This document shows positions 1 to 8,736 of a stretch of 64,000 nucleotides of DNA, in pieces. Source of the DNA: Nostoc sp. ATCC 53789 (GTDB lineage Bacteria; Cyanobacteriota; Cyanobacteriia; Cyanobacteriales; Nostocaceae); assembly GCF_009873495.1 (NCBI RefSeq), contig NZ_CP046703.1, positions 744,001 through 808,000 on the forward strand. Direction: 5' to 3'. Made by a program: the position numbers and the translations under genes. The notes below the pieces were generated by a model. That model was not told the origin of the DNA, did no database searches, and saw only the letters and a list, made by a program, of their open reading frames with translations. Positions within the stretch are counted from its first letter, which is position 1; every line of letters begins with the position of its first letter.

Positions 1-389
1 AATTAACTTCCCATTAAGGGGACTGCAAGTAAATTCTAAATTATTAGGGCAATAAAGGGGTGGTTACATAACTACCCCTAAAATTTTGCCAAGATATATC
101 CTATGACCATTAACTTACCTATAGCCACAGAAATTACACCAATGGTCTTGCAATTGCAACCTGCGATCGCACTAACTGACGATCAGTTTTATGAACTTTG
201 TCAACTAAACCGTGATTTTCGCATCGAACGCAATGCTGTTGGAGAATTAGTGATTATGCCCCCTACTGGTTCCGAAACTGATGAACGCAACTTTAACTTA
301 GTTGGGCAGTTGTGGGTATGGACAAAGCAAGATGGTACAGGTGTAGGGTTTGGTTCCAGTGGTGGGTTTACTTTGCCCAATGGTGCGGT

Positions 390-418
390 GCGTAGGCTTA
401 GCCCGTCGTAGACATCGC
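390..418 (+). repeat. 21-bp small dispersed repeat inserted in a HIP1 octamer (copy 1)
   Basis: The inserted block is 393-413, flanked by GCG (390-392) and ATCGC (414-418). Deleting it rebuilds GCGATCGC and the uninterrupted Uma2 frame. Near-identical blocks sit at 48830-48850 and, in reverse orientation, at 54208-54228. In this orientation the repeat carries an in-frame TAG (409-411), which ends the Uma2 reading frame. It resembles the small dispersed repeats of about 21-27 bp known from Nostoc genomes. Confidence 0.85.
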
Positions 419-610
419 CAGATGCAGCGTGGATAAAACGCGATCGCTGGGAGGCGATACCACCAGAACTGCGAAAAAAATTCGCACCGATTTGTCCTGA
501 GTTTATGATTGAATTGCGTTCTGAGACTGATAACTTACAAGTTTTGCAAGACAAGATGCAAGAGTATATTGATAATGGCACGCAACTTGGTTGGTTAATT
601 GATAGAAAAC

Positions 611-2157
611 GTAAGGATTCAGGTCTAAACGAGAGGAATTAAAGAAGGGGTCTGCACAGAAGAGTTAACCATCGCTTTGATAGCTTGGTCAAAAAACTCA
701 ATTACAGAGCGTCCTTGACGGCGACAAGTTTGTATAACAGTCAATAAATTAGCAGTATCTTGGAATCGCTTCATAGAACGAGAACCACCACTGACTTTTC
801 GTTTTGTGACTGCTAAACGTAATGTTCGTTCTGCTAAATTATTATCAGGGGGTATGTCCGGGTGGTCTAAGAAATACCACCATTGATGAGCTTTATTACG
901 TAAGGAGCGTAAAAGTTTACCAGCTTCTCCTCCAGCTTTATCAATCCATGAATGAATGGAAGATTCAACTTTTATTTTAAACTCGGATGCCCAACTCCAG
1001 AACTCATCAATGTTTTTAGTTTGTTGGAAGAGAGCATAGTTTTTAAAACCTTCATCTATCAGGCTGACAAATGCTGACCCAATCTCTTTGTTATTCAAGC
1101 CAGGAATTAAGATGAGTTTCTTGAAGTGACGGCGTAAATGCGCCTGACATTTCTGTTGGGCTTTCACCGGATAACCGTTATAAGCACTAAAGTCATCAGA
1201 ACTGAGTACACCAGAGTAACTTGAACCCAAAATTGCCTCTAATTCGGCGCGAGAACGAGTATCAGCCGCATGAAATAAAGCGAAATCGGTATTGGCAAAA
1301 ATCCATAACCATTCTTTTACCCCTTTGATTACCCAAGGTGTTTCATCCGAATGGATATTCGGCTGGGTTTGTTTTATCCACTCTTTAAGGTTGTCAATAC
1401 TTTGAGCTACGGCACCATCTATTCGTTCATTTGTGGCTACTAAAGTCCCGACTCCAATTTCTATTTCACCCAGTTCCCACAACAATTCTTGTTGTTTCTC
1501 GTATGGTAAATGCCCGTAATTATTTATCCATCCCAAGAAAGCTTGCAGTCTGATTCCTATATCTTGTCCCGGTACTATTTCTGGCGACCAGTCTGCTGTT
1601 TGTTTTGACCCACACTCGCTGCAAATACAGGTATGTCTTTGATATTCTACGATTTCGATAGGTCTTTCTACCAACTGTGCTACTTGCTGGGTTTCTATTT
1701 TTATTGGTTCGTTACTGAATTCCTTTTGACCACAACAAAAACACACTTGCGGTCTTAATATCTCAAACCTATCTACTCTCCCAAAACCCTTTCTCGTTTT
1801 TCCCCGATGTCCTGGCTGTCCTCCTGGTTTCCGTTTTGGCGTTTCACTCTCCCCTGCTTCATCTTCAAGTTTTTTCTCGGTTTTTTTGAGGATGTCTGCC
1901 GACGGTGGTTTTGATGATGTTGTGCTGTCTAAGTCTCTACTAACTTTGAGTTTCTCTATTACAGATTCTAGTTCTATTACTCTGGATTTTAGCTGTTCTA
2001 TAGCTTTTGCCTGCTCCATAAGCATCTCTACCAGTTGCTCTTTCTCCAACTGTTTTAGGGTTTCAGTGTCTAGTTTTAGTGGCAGGTTTTTTTCCATAAT
2101 TGCTATATTCTGCTTCCCCTACCACACTTGTCAATACCCCAGCACCTGAATCCTTAC
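611..2157 (-). mobile_element. IS66-family insertion sequence, tnpC-only type, copy A
   Basis: The element is 1547 bp with 14-bp terminal inverted repeats GTAAGGATTCAGGT at 611-624 and 2144-2157. It is flanked by a perfect 8-bp target duplication TAGAAAAC (603-610 and 2158-2165), the length typical of IS66. It carries only the large transposase gene and lacks tnpA and tnpB, as in the ISBst12-type subgroup. A copy with the same length, ends and encoded protein lies inverted at 49467-51013. It interrupts the Uma2-like gene. Confidence 0.96.
625..2097 (-). CDS. tnpC: IS66 family transposase (TnpC), copy A
   Basis: This 490-residue DDE transposase moves the element. An N-terminal leucine-rich coiled coil (about residues 10-55) is followed by a Lys/Pro linker with PGGQPGHRGK. 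Next is a zinc-finger region with two Cys pairs (CFCCG near 119-123 and CICSECG near 157-163). The catalytic core has Asp251 in HSDETPW, Asp301/302 in SSDDFSAY and Glu423 in NLAERTLR. The protein equals the copy encoded at 49527-50999. The stop codon lies just inside the 611-624 inverted repeat. Length and motifs are complete, so the enzyme is probably active. Confidence 0.96.
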   Translation of the reverse strand: MEKNLPLKLDTETLKQLEKEQLVEMLMEQAKAIEQLKSRVIELESVIEKLKVSRDLDSTTSSKPPSADILKKTEKKLEDEAGESETPKRKPGGQPGHRGKTRKGFGRVDRFEILRPQVCFCCGQKEFSNEPIKIETQQVAQLVERPIEIVEYQRHTCICSECGSKQTADWSPEIVPGQDIGIRLQAFLGWINNYGHLPYEKQQELLWELGEIEIGVGTLVATNERIDGAVAQSIDNLKEWIKQTQPNIHSDETPWVIKGVKEWLWIFANTDFALFHAADTRSRAELEAILGSSYSGVLSSDDFSAYNGYPVKAQQKCQAHLRRHFKKLILIPGLNNKEIGSAFVSLIDEGFKNYALFQQTKNIDEFWSWASEFKIKVESSIHSWIDKAGGEAGKLLRSLRNKAHQWWYFLDHPDIPPDNNLAERTLRLAVTKRKVSGGSRSMKRFQDTANLLTVIQTCRRQGRSVIEFFDQAIKAMVNSSVQTPSLIPLV

Positions 2158-2379
2158 TAGAAAACAACGCCAAGTTTTTATTTATCGTCCTAATATTGCG
2201 GTTGAGGAATTAGATAATCCTAGAACCCTTTGCGGTGAACCATTGCTACCTGGGTTTGTTTTGGATTTAAGTCAAGTTTGGTAGTAAAAAATTTCAAGAC
2301 ATGAGAGCTTGAAGCATAGATTATGGGCAAACTAACCTAGTGGTCAAATAGTCTCATATATCACTAGGAAAATACTATA

Positions 2380-4920
2380 ATGCACGAACCCATCAATTAC
2401 AAATCTATCAATCTTGATCAATCAAGAGATCAATCTGCTAATTACCACTCTAAAATACCCTTTCAGCATCAAATTGAGGCATTTGAAGCCCTGAGTAAAA
2501 CATTTAAATTTGGCGGTGAAAAACCGGGTAGTGGAATTTTAGTACTTCCTACAGGTGCTGGCAAGACATTTACGGCTGTCAGATGGTTATCTGACCATGT
2601 AATCCCTAAAAATATTAAGATCCTTTGGTTAGCTCCTTCATTTTACCTGTTGGATCAAGCATCCGATACATTTGAAAAAGGTGCTAAGGATATTCCAGAG
2701 CCGAAGAAAACTTTAAATATTCGGTGTGTTTCTAGTAATCCTTCTCATGCCAAAGCCTCATCTATACAACTGACTGATGATATTGTCATCATGACGATAC
2801 AAACAGCTATCAATAATTTACATCCTAATGGTGTAGACAAGTCTGGTAAAAGGTTTGAGACAGCTTTCAGAGAATTTATTGATAGTTGTAAAAAAACAGG
2901 GCTTTTTGTAGTAGTTGATGAAGCTCATCATTCACCAGCTTATGGTTGCAGAAACTTATTAATTGGTGAAACAGATTCTGCTTTAGGACTTCGAGGGTTA
3001 TTTCCACAATTAAATCTGCTTGGTCTAACAGCTACACCGACTTATAATGATCAAGCTAGGAGAGGTTGGCTTTGGAAAATATTTGAGAATGGAATTATTT
3101 ATGAAGCTAAAAAAGAAAGTTTAATATTACAAGGGGTTTTGGCTAGACCTAACTATATTGAAGTGGCAACTGGGAAAGAATTAGAAGTTGATGATAAATT
3201 ATACGATCGGCTAGTTAAGCAACATCAAGACCTCCCAGAATCAATTATTGAAAAACTTGCAAGTGATAAACAGAGAAACAATTTTATAGTACAAACTTAT
3301 GTATCTAATAAAGATGCTTATGGGAAAACGATTATCTTTGCCGATCGTTGGTTTCAATGCGTCTATATAAAAGAAAAGCTCCTCGAAAAGGGTATAAAAG
3401 TAGACGCAATTTATTCAAAGATAGATGCCGATCCCGGCTCTGCTGAAGCACGAAATAAACGTACTCAAAGTGATAATCAAAGGATTTTGGATGAATTTAA
3501 GAATGGTAAGCTTGATGTTTTAATCAATGTACGAATGTTAACAGAAGGAGCTGACGTTCCTAGCGTTCAAACTGTATTTATTACTCGTCAAACAACAAGC
3601 TCTATCTTGATGACTCAAATGATTGGTAGAGCATTACGGGGCGAAAGAGTAGGAGGTAGTGCTGAGGCGAATGTTGTTCTATTCTTCGATGACTGGAAAC
3701 GTTTAGTTGATTGGGCTAACCCAAAAGATGGCGATACTATAGATAAACCAAAACTCTCTGTAAAAGGATATCATCCATTTGAATATATTTCTATTCGTCT
3801 AGTTGAGGAATTATCAAAGTCAATTGAGAGTGGCGGCGATTATCAAATAGTATTCTCAAAAATATGCCCTATTGGTTGGTATAAAACTGAAATTGTATAT
3901 GCTGATGCTGACAATCAACATGAAACAATGGAATCATTTACTGAATTTGTCATGGTATATGAACATACAAAATCAAAATTTGATTCATTTATTCTCTTTA
4001 TTCTTTCTAAAAACTTATTAGATGAATGGTCTAAAGAATATCTTGATGATAAATGGATGCAGTCTCAAGTACAACAATGGATAAGTGACGGGTTTGAACG
4101 CAAAACTGATAATATTGGTGGAAAGCTTGATTCAGATTTAATTAAGATTGTTCGTCACATTGCTCAAAATCAATCTGTACCTATATACCATCCATTTGAG
4201 GAAAGAGAACTGTATGACTTAGATAAAATTGCTTATAAAGTAATTGATTTCCCACCTCGTATAAAACATGAATATTTAGATAAAGAGTTTTCCAAATCCG
4301 AGACATTGTGGAAAGTTTTTTACAGAAGCTTGATTAGATTTGAAACAGTAGTTGACGCAGCGATTATAAACATTATTTATCAGCCTACACCTCAATCTAC
4401 TTTAACTCTCATTAATCCATTAAAAACAGAAGATAGAGAATTAAGCGAAGCAGAAAAAGTTAAAGTTAAAGAAAGAGATGGTTATGCTTGCCTATGTTGT
4501 GGAGTCAATACCAAAAGTAAATTACAAATAGATCATATTAAACCATTTTCTATGGGTGGTGAAACTTCTCTAGAAAACTCACAAACCTTGTGTGTTATGT
4601 GCAATAGATGTAAAGGCAAGAATGAAATTGATTTTCGGTGTAATACAACAAAATTGAGTATTCCTAAAAATCTGGACTTATCATTTAGAACAGAAAGTCA
4701 AAATGCTATAAGGACTCTAACAAGAATAGTTAATTTATTTTACCATTGCAAAGCAGTTTATAAAGTTGATTGGGAGGCACGCACTTACGGGTACAACATA
4801 TATTTATACCCTGGTAACAATCCTGAATGGTTACTTAAGCATAAAATGGAACTTCTCAAGTACATTCAACAAAGGCTTGGTCGTAATGCTTACAATGTTC
4901 AGGTTACTACAGCAAGATAA
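2380..4920 (+). CDS. SF2 DEAD/DEAH helicase fused to a C-terminal HNH nuclease domain
   Basis: This 846-residue protein looks like a DNA-acting ATPase-nuclease. Helicase motifs: Walker A LPTGAGKT (about 56-63), DEAH box VVVDEAHHS (about 177-185), motif III LTATP (216-220), motif V LTEGADVP and motif VI QMIGRALRG (about 405-420). A middle region of about 250 residues is unrecognised. The C-terminal part has an HNH-type site with paired cysteines: CLCCG (about 705), IDHIKPFSMGG, then LCVMCNRCKGKN (about 735-745). No methylase or partner subunit adjoins it; IS66 and a broken nuclease gene lie upstream. The gene is notably AT-rich compared with its neighbours, suggesting transfer. A restriction or phage-defence role is inference from the architecture; a DNA-repair role is the alternative. 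Confidence 0.85.
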   Translation: MHEPINYKSINLDQSRDQSANYHSKIPFQHQIEAFEALSKTFKFGGEKPGSGILVLPTGAGKTFTAVRWLSDHVIPKNIKILWLAPSFYLLDQASDTFEKGAKDIPEPKKTLNIRCVSSNPSHAKASSIQLTDDIVIMTIQTAINNLHPNGVDKSGKRFETAFREFIDSCKKTGLFVVVDEAHHSPAYGCRNLLIGETDSALGLRGLFPQLNLLGLTATPTYNDQARRGWLWKIFENGIIYEAKKESLILQGVLARPNYIEVATGKELEVDDKLYDRLVKQHQDLPESIIEKLASDKQRNNFIVQTYVSNKDAYGKTIIFADRWFQCVYIKEKLLEKGIKVDAIYSKIDADPGSAEARNKRTQSDNQRILDEFKNGKLDVLINVRMLTEGADVPSVQTVFITRQTTSSILMTQMIGRALRGERVGGSAEANVVLFFDDWKRLVDWANPKDGDTIDKPKLSVKGYHPFEYISIRLVEELSKSIESGGDYQIVFSKICPIGWYKTEIVYADADNQHETMESFTEFVMVYEHTKSKFDSFILFILSKNLLDEWSKEYLDDKWMQSQVQQWISDGFERKTDNIGGKLDSDLIKIVRHIAQNQSVPIYHPFEERELYDLDKIAYKVIDFPPRIKHEYLDKEFSKSETLWKVFYRSLIRFETVVDAAIINIIYQPTPQSTLTLINPLKTEDRELSEAEKVKVKERDGYACLCCGVNTKSKLQIDHIKPFSMGGETSLENSQTLCVMCNRCKGKNEIDFRCNTTKLSIPKNLDLSFRTESQNAIRTLTRIVNLFYHCKAVYKVDWEARTYGYNIYLYPGNNPEWLLKHKMELLKYIQQRLGRNAYNVQVTTAR

Positions 4921-4973
4921 AAGCTAAATTCAGATTTAGCATTGATTCAATAACTTCCTATAAACTATTAAAA

Positions 4974-5005
4974 ATCGGGACTGAGATTTATTTCTCAGTC
5001 CCGAT
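4974..5005 (-). terminator. Intrinsic terminator downstream of ycf35 (distal of two)
   Basis: A perfect 13-bp stem (ATCGGGACTGAGA at 4974-4986 pairing with 4993-5005) closes a 6-nt loop. Read on the minus strand it is followed by a T-rich run (TTTTTAATAG). It could also limit read-through from the convergent helicase gene on the plus strand. Confidence 0.75.
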
Positions 5006-5012
5006 AAAAAAG

Positions 5013-5043
5013 CGGGCTAACCGCTATTGATATGGTTAACCCG
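5013..5043 (-). terminator. Intrinsic terminator downstream of ycf35 (proximal of two)
   Basis: The stem is CGGGCTAACC (5013-5022) with GGTTAACCCG (5034-5043), one mismatch. On the minus strand it is followed immediately by CTTTTTTAT. It lies 30 bp beyond the ycf35 stop and is followed by a second hairpin at 4974-5005. Confidence 0.7.
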
Positions 5044-5072
5044 TGCAGCTTTGGGAACGCGCAGAGAAATTG

Positions 5073-5423
5073 TTATTGCAATACCAACTTCACATTGGCG
5101 TTTTGCAGACCGCGCTGTTTTACTTCAGCCAAAGTTTTGTTAACGGCATACTTTTGGTTGATTGAGTTGATCAACTCGGTTTGGTTGTGCTTCTTAGCAA
5201 CGCCCCACAGGTCAGCGATTAGGTCAAAAGAACCATCGCTGTTGCGAGACCAGCCGAGGTCATATTCGCCATCTAACATAGCAACGATGTCAGAACGGAC
5301 GCGCTGACCGTTATAACCACGGACATCAGCTTCAGTCTTTACGCTGATACCGAGGTCGCGCAAAGAAGCTTTGAGGATTTCGGCATCGGTGATCTTGGTA
5401 CGCAGGGTGCTAAAGTGAGACAT
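5073..5423 (-). CDS. ycf35: Ycf35 homologue (DUF1257 family)
   Basis: This 116-residue soluble protein belongs to a family found in cyanobacteria and some plastids; its biochemical role is not established. It begins MSHFSTLRTKITD and contains DVRGYNGQ and YDLGWSRNSDGSFDLIADLWGV, hallmarks of DUF1257. The start at 5423 is chosen because a strong ribosome site (GGAGG, 5431-5436 on the opposite strand) precedes it at normal spacing. An in-frame start further upstream would add residues unlike the family. The gene is 142 bp downstream of ycf46 on the same strand and is closed by two tandem terminators. Co-transcription with ycf46 is plausible but not shown. Confidence 0.88.
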   Translation of the reverse strand: MSHFSTLRTKITDAEILKASLRDLGISVKTEADVRGYNGQRVRSDIVAMLDGEYDLGWSRNSDGSFDLIADLWGVAKKHNQTELINSINQKYAVNKTLAEVKQRGLQNANVKLVLQ

Positions 5424-5565
5424 TTGGGTTTCCTCCAATGAGAAGATTGAGAAAAACGACAACGGTTTGTTTCGGGCGAAGCCGCTCTTAGCAGGATGCG
5501 GCTTTTTCTTATAACTGCTAGCATTGGGAGCTAGCCTTTCCCCCTGGGATGGCAGAGGAAAGCTT

Positions 5566-7077
5566 TTAAAACTCCATTCGCTGATATTCAGCTACGGAGG
5601 ATGCTGCGGGGCGTGCGCGCTGTCTGGCCCAATCTCTCAGAGCCGTTACTTGTTCTTGCATCGTTCGAGACAGCGGCAATGTTGCCTTCAGTGCAGCAAT
5701 AATATCTAATTGGGTGAACTCCCGATCTTGGGCAAAAGCTTCATACATTGCCGCAACGATCGCTTGCTCAACTTCTGCCCCAGAAAAGCCATCAGACATC
5801 TTAGCTAGTTGCTCAAGATCGAATCTAGAGATGTCTTCACGGCGCTTGGTCAGATGAATATTAAAAATGTGTTGCCGTTCTTCCGGTGTTGGCAGATCGA
5901 CAAAGAATATTTCATCAAAGCGTCCTTTCCTCAAGAACTCCCCAGGTAAGCGTTCTACTCTGTTGGCAGTTGCCATGACAAACACTGGTGACTTCTTATC
6001 TTGCATCCATGTGAGGAAAGAGCCGAAGATTCTGCTTGATGTTCCCCCATCGGAATCAGAAGAACCTCCACTACCAGCAAAGGATTTATCCAATTCGTCG
6101 ATAAACAAAATCGCTGGGGAAATAGATTCTGCTGTTTTCAAGGCGTTCCGCAAGTTTGCTTCACTTCGTCCCACCATTGAGCCGTCGTAGACTCGCCCCA
6201 TATCCAACCGCAACAGTGGTAAACCCCACAGCCGGGAGGTAGTTTTAGCAATCAATGACTTACCGCAACCGGGAACTCCGAGAATTAACATCCCTTTTGG
6301 TTGAGGCAAACCATACTCTCTTGCTCTTTCTGTAAAAGCATTAGAGCGTTGCTTGAGCCATCTTTTTAACTCTTCTAAGCCACCTACAGCATCAATGGTT
6401 TCATCTTCTTCAATGTATTCTAAGATTCCATTGCGCCGAATTAGTTGCTTTTTCTCAGATAAAACGATATCTACTTCATCTTCCGTCAAACGCCCTGTAG
6501 TTACCTGCGCCTTTCGGTAGACTTTCTCAGCTTCATCTTTAGTTAAACCTAAAGCTGCTCTGAGAAGCTTTTCTCTAGCCTCTGTTGTCAACCGCCGACC
6601 ACGATTTTGGTCTACGTGCTGAGTCAGTACTTTATTTAACTCCGCCATATCTGGCAGTGTAAAATCGATAACAACAACTTCTTTTTCCAACTCTATTGGA
6701 ACTTGTTGCATTGGAGACATCAAAATGATGTTCTTTTGCGTACCTTTAAAGCTAGCGATCGCATCACGTAACGATCTGTTTGTTGCAGGCGCATCAATAA
6801 AGGGGTGTAAATCTTTAAGAATAAATATACTCGGTTCTTTCTGCCGGATTATCCACTCAATCGCCGCCTCTGGAGAAACGGTATTATGTTGAGTGACATT
6901 CCGGGGCTGACCATACTCCACAATCCCGTGTGTTACTGTCCAAACAAATACTCGGCGCTGGGGCTTTAACAACTGGGCGATTGTGGAAACTGCTTGCTCG
7001 GCCCGCTCTTCCTCGGAGGTCACAAGGTAGATTAAAGGGTATTGAGCTTGAATTAGGATATTGAGCTCTTCTTTCAT
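5566..7077 (-). CDS. ycf46: AAA+ ATPase, Ycf46 homologue
   Basis: This 503-residue AAA-family ATPase is of the type encoded by cyanobacteria and red-lineage plastids. The N-terminal half (to about 220) is the Ycf46-specific region. The AAA module follows with Walker A GVPGCGKS (267-274), Walker B ILFIDELD (323-330), a sensor-1 stretch (MATANRVERLP) and arginine-finger-like FLRKGRFDE. Cyanobacterial Ycf46 has been linked to photosynthesis regulation and CO2 use; the mechanism is unclear. It lies between a ribbon-helix-helix/zinc-ribbon gene (97 bp upstream) and ycf35 (142 bp downstream). The length is normal for the family. Confidence 0.92.
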   Translation of the reverse strand: MKEELNILIQAQYPLIYLVTSEEERAEQAVSTIAQLLKPQRRVFVWTVTHGIVEYGQPRNVTQHNTVSPEAAIEWIIRQKEPSIFILKDLHPFIDAPATNRSLRDAIASFKGTQKNIILMSPMQQVPIELEKEVVVIDFTLPDMAELNKVLTQHVDQNRGRRLTTEAREKLLRAALGLTKDEAEKVYRKAQVTTGRLTEDEVDIVLSEKKQLIRRNGILEYIEEDETIDAVGGLEELKRWLKQRSNAFTERAREYGLPQPKGMLILGVPGCGKSLIAKTTSRLWGLPLLRLDMGRVYDGSMVGRSEANLRNALKTAESISPAILFIDELDKSFAGSGGSSDSDGGTSSRIFGSFLTWMQDKKSPVFVMATANRVERLPGEFLRKGRFDEIFFVDLPTPEERQHIFNIHLTKRREDISRFDLEQLAKMSDGFSGAEVEQAIVAAMYEAFAQDREFTQLDIIAALKATLPLSRTMQEQVTALRDWARQRARPAASSVAEYQRMEF

Positions 7078-7173
7078 ACTTCGACCTACTTGAGACCTTA
7101 TAGAGACAGTAGAGACATTGCTTCTGGTAAAGACAACCGAATCATGAATGAATAATCCATAATTCCTATCTAT

Positions 7174-7527
7174 CTAGCAAGGAACTAACTCTTCCTCACC
7201 CTTGGGGTTGGTTTCATCTCCATCCATCTCATCAATGGAAAGATGTTCTTGACCGACTACTCCTGGTTGATTGCCCAAAGTAACCAGTTCCCCATCACGT
7301 AAGACTAGTGAGCTATCACAAGTTGGGCATGAATAAACTCTATGAGTCCGCCCAAAAGAAGAATCTTCTAATTCGTCAACCAATTCTTGATTAGATAGGT
7401 AAAAACCAAGGGCGCGTTCGGCAAGTTCTGACATTGGTTCGGAATCGACTGCTGAACGAATCTTCAGTTTTCTGTGCAACTCTGGCGATAAATACAAAGT
7501 GACCTTTTGCTTAGTTTGCGTTTGCAT
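7174..7527 (-). CDS. Ribbon-helix-helix protein with a zinc-ribbon-like C-terminal part
   Basis: This 117-residue protein may bind DNA. Residues 1-50 (KVTLYLSPELHRKLKIRSAV...) fit a ribbon-helix-helix (CopG/Arc-like) fold. A CPTC pair follows (YSCPTCDSSLVL, near residue 70), then an acidic tail ending EEELVPC. The CPTC pair suggests half of a zinc ribbon or metal site. It lies upstream of ycf46 on the same strand with a 96-bp gap, so it may regulate or be cotranscribed with ycf46/ycf35; this is inference. A GC-rich palindrome (ACCCGGGT) lies just upstream of the start and could be an operator. Confidence 0.68.
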   Translation of the reverse strand: MQTQTKQKVTLYLSPELHRKLKIRSAVDSEPMSELAERALGFYLSNQELVDELEDSSFGRTHRVYSCPTCDSSLVLRDGELVTLGNQPGVVGQEHLSIDEMDGDETNPKGEEELVPC

Positions 7528-7773
7528 ATAACTCTTTAACGGTCTTACCCGGGTATGTATATCAACTTATCGGTTCTTCTATTGGTTGTCAAGACAGCAA
7601 AACGTTTTGACGCTACTTTTGTTACATTTGTTTACACGAGAAGCTGAAATGCTGTTTATTGAGTGATAAATCCCTCACGACAAACCTCTTCGAAGTTAAT
7701 CAGGGCTTAGGATTCAAATCCTGAAACCTCAATGGCAATTAGCGATCGCTAATTAATGATTCCCTAACTTGGC

Positions 7774-8562
7774 TTACTTTTTAACTATTTGAAGTGTAAG
7801 CGGATTAAAGTTGAACACCTTTCCGGTTGTAAACAACTGATATCCACAGGAGATGCCAGCGAATGACACTAGCAGAGAAAAAAGTGACACTGAACCGATT
7901 ACAACACCACTGGCGATGAATAGAGCAATTCCGATCCCAATCAAAACCCATCCTAGCTTCCGATTATCGCGCCCACCCAAATTTAGAGCTACTACACCTC
8001 CCATACACAGCAAAATTCCAGGTGTGCTGCGTAAGTAGACGCTCACATAAATACTTGTACTTAAAAATATAATGCCTGCGAGGATTAGCCCTAAGCCAAT
8101 AAGCTTACTAGCAAAGATTACTTGTTCCTCTTCTTTACTTGTGGTAGGCGCTGTAATTTTCGTTGGCGCGGAATTTGGTGTAGGATTTTTCGCGGTAGAT
8201 GCAGAGTGTTGCTGCACCCTAAACATAAAAGTTATTTTGTCTCCCTGCCCAAGGGAAACTCTGTCTCCTGGATGCAGTGGACAAAAAACTTGAGGTTGAA
8301 GTTTCGCACCGTTAATGTATGTACCATTAGAACTGCCCAAATCGGTAATATGGTATTCGTCCCCATTCTTCCAAATTTGTGCGTGGATGCGAGATGACAC
8401 ATCCGAATCTGGTAAGCCAGAGATATCAATATCTGGAGGTTTTTGGTCGTTTGGCTTACCAATGGAAATTACAGAAAGATTTGGTGGAAATTGTAAAGAT
8501 GTGTTGGTTTGGAAGTGAAAAAGCTCCAAAGTTAGCTCGGCTGTCTGAGATGCGCTGTACAT
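7774..8562 (-). CDS. FHA-domain membrane protein
   Basis: This 262-residue protein has an N-terminal forkhead-associated domain (about 30-110). It shows the expected IGKPNDQ, SSRIHAQI and DLGSSNGTYING motifs for phosphothreonine peptide binding. A Pro/Thr-rich linker (about 120-145) leads to three or four hydrophobic segments (about 150-250) that probably anchor it in a membrane. FHA proteins read Ser/Thr-kinase output; no kinase gene is adjacent. It is divergent from the lipoprotein gene starting at 8737 and lies upstream of the RHH gene on the same strand, 246 bp away. Confidence 0.85.
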   Translation of the reverse strand: MYSASQTAELTLELFHFQTNTSLQFPPNLSVISIGKPNDQKPPDIDISGLPDSDVSSRIHAQIWKNGDEYHITDLGSSNGTYINGAKLQPQVFCPLHPGDRVSLGQGDKITFMFRVQQHSASTAKNPTPNSAPTKITAPTTSKEEEQVIFASKLIGLGLILAGIIFLSTSIYVSVYLRSTPGILLCMGGVVALNLGGRDNRKLGWVLIGIGIALFIASGVVIGSVSLFSLLVSFAGISCGYQLFTTGKVFNFNPLTLQIVKK

Positions 8563-8736
8563 AAAATGTGTGATAAAGCACTCTTTATAAGCTTCTCTAC
8601 TGAGGAGTCAAAAGAGAATGGTAAATATCCTGAAAGAATATTTAATTTTTAACGAGCGCTCTTTCAGTGCAAGGTATTGATCTGAGTTTCTGGTATTTCT
8701 ATAAAATCAGTGACTTTGGCAAAATGTGTAATGTAA

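Larger units (their letters stand above)
103..2284 (+). pseudogene. Uma2-family (DUF820) nuclease-like gene, broken by a 21-bp repeat and by IS66
   Basis: Family members have a restriction-endonuclease-like (PD-(D/E)XK) fold and are very numerous in cyanobacteria; their role is mostly unknown. The reading frame opens at 103 and stops at 409-411, inside a 21-bp repeat (393-413). Removing the repeat restores codons for GAVRSPDAAW, and the frame continues to residues LGWLIDRK at 610. There IS66 (611-2157) interrupts it. After the element the same frame resumes (QRQVFIYRPN) and ends at TAG 2282-2284. Without both insertions the gene would encode a normal-length protein of about 190 residues ending LDLSQVW. 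An intact paralogue lies at 51236-51817. The insertion boundaries are read directly from the sequence; the family call rests on recognition of the conserved pattern. Confidence 0.88.

Noticed and set aside
1886..2149. 87-codon frame opposite the IS66 transposase (also at 49475-49738).
   Set aside because: Antisense shadow of the transposase; low-complexity Ser-rich translation, and identical only because the IS copies are identical.
2376..2381. TATAAT directly at the helicase start codon, suggesting a promoter.
   Set aside because: It overlaps the ATG itself, so it could only make a transcript lacking the start; chance in AT-rich DNA.
7709..7723. AGGATTCAAATCCTG looks like a tRNA T-arm.
   Set aside because: No matching acceptor, D or anticodon arms upstream at the right distances; it is a simple short palindrome.
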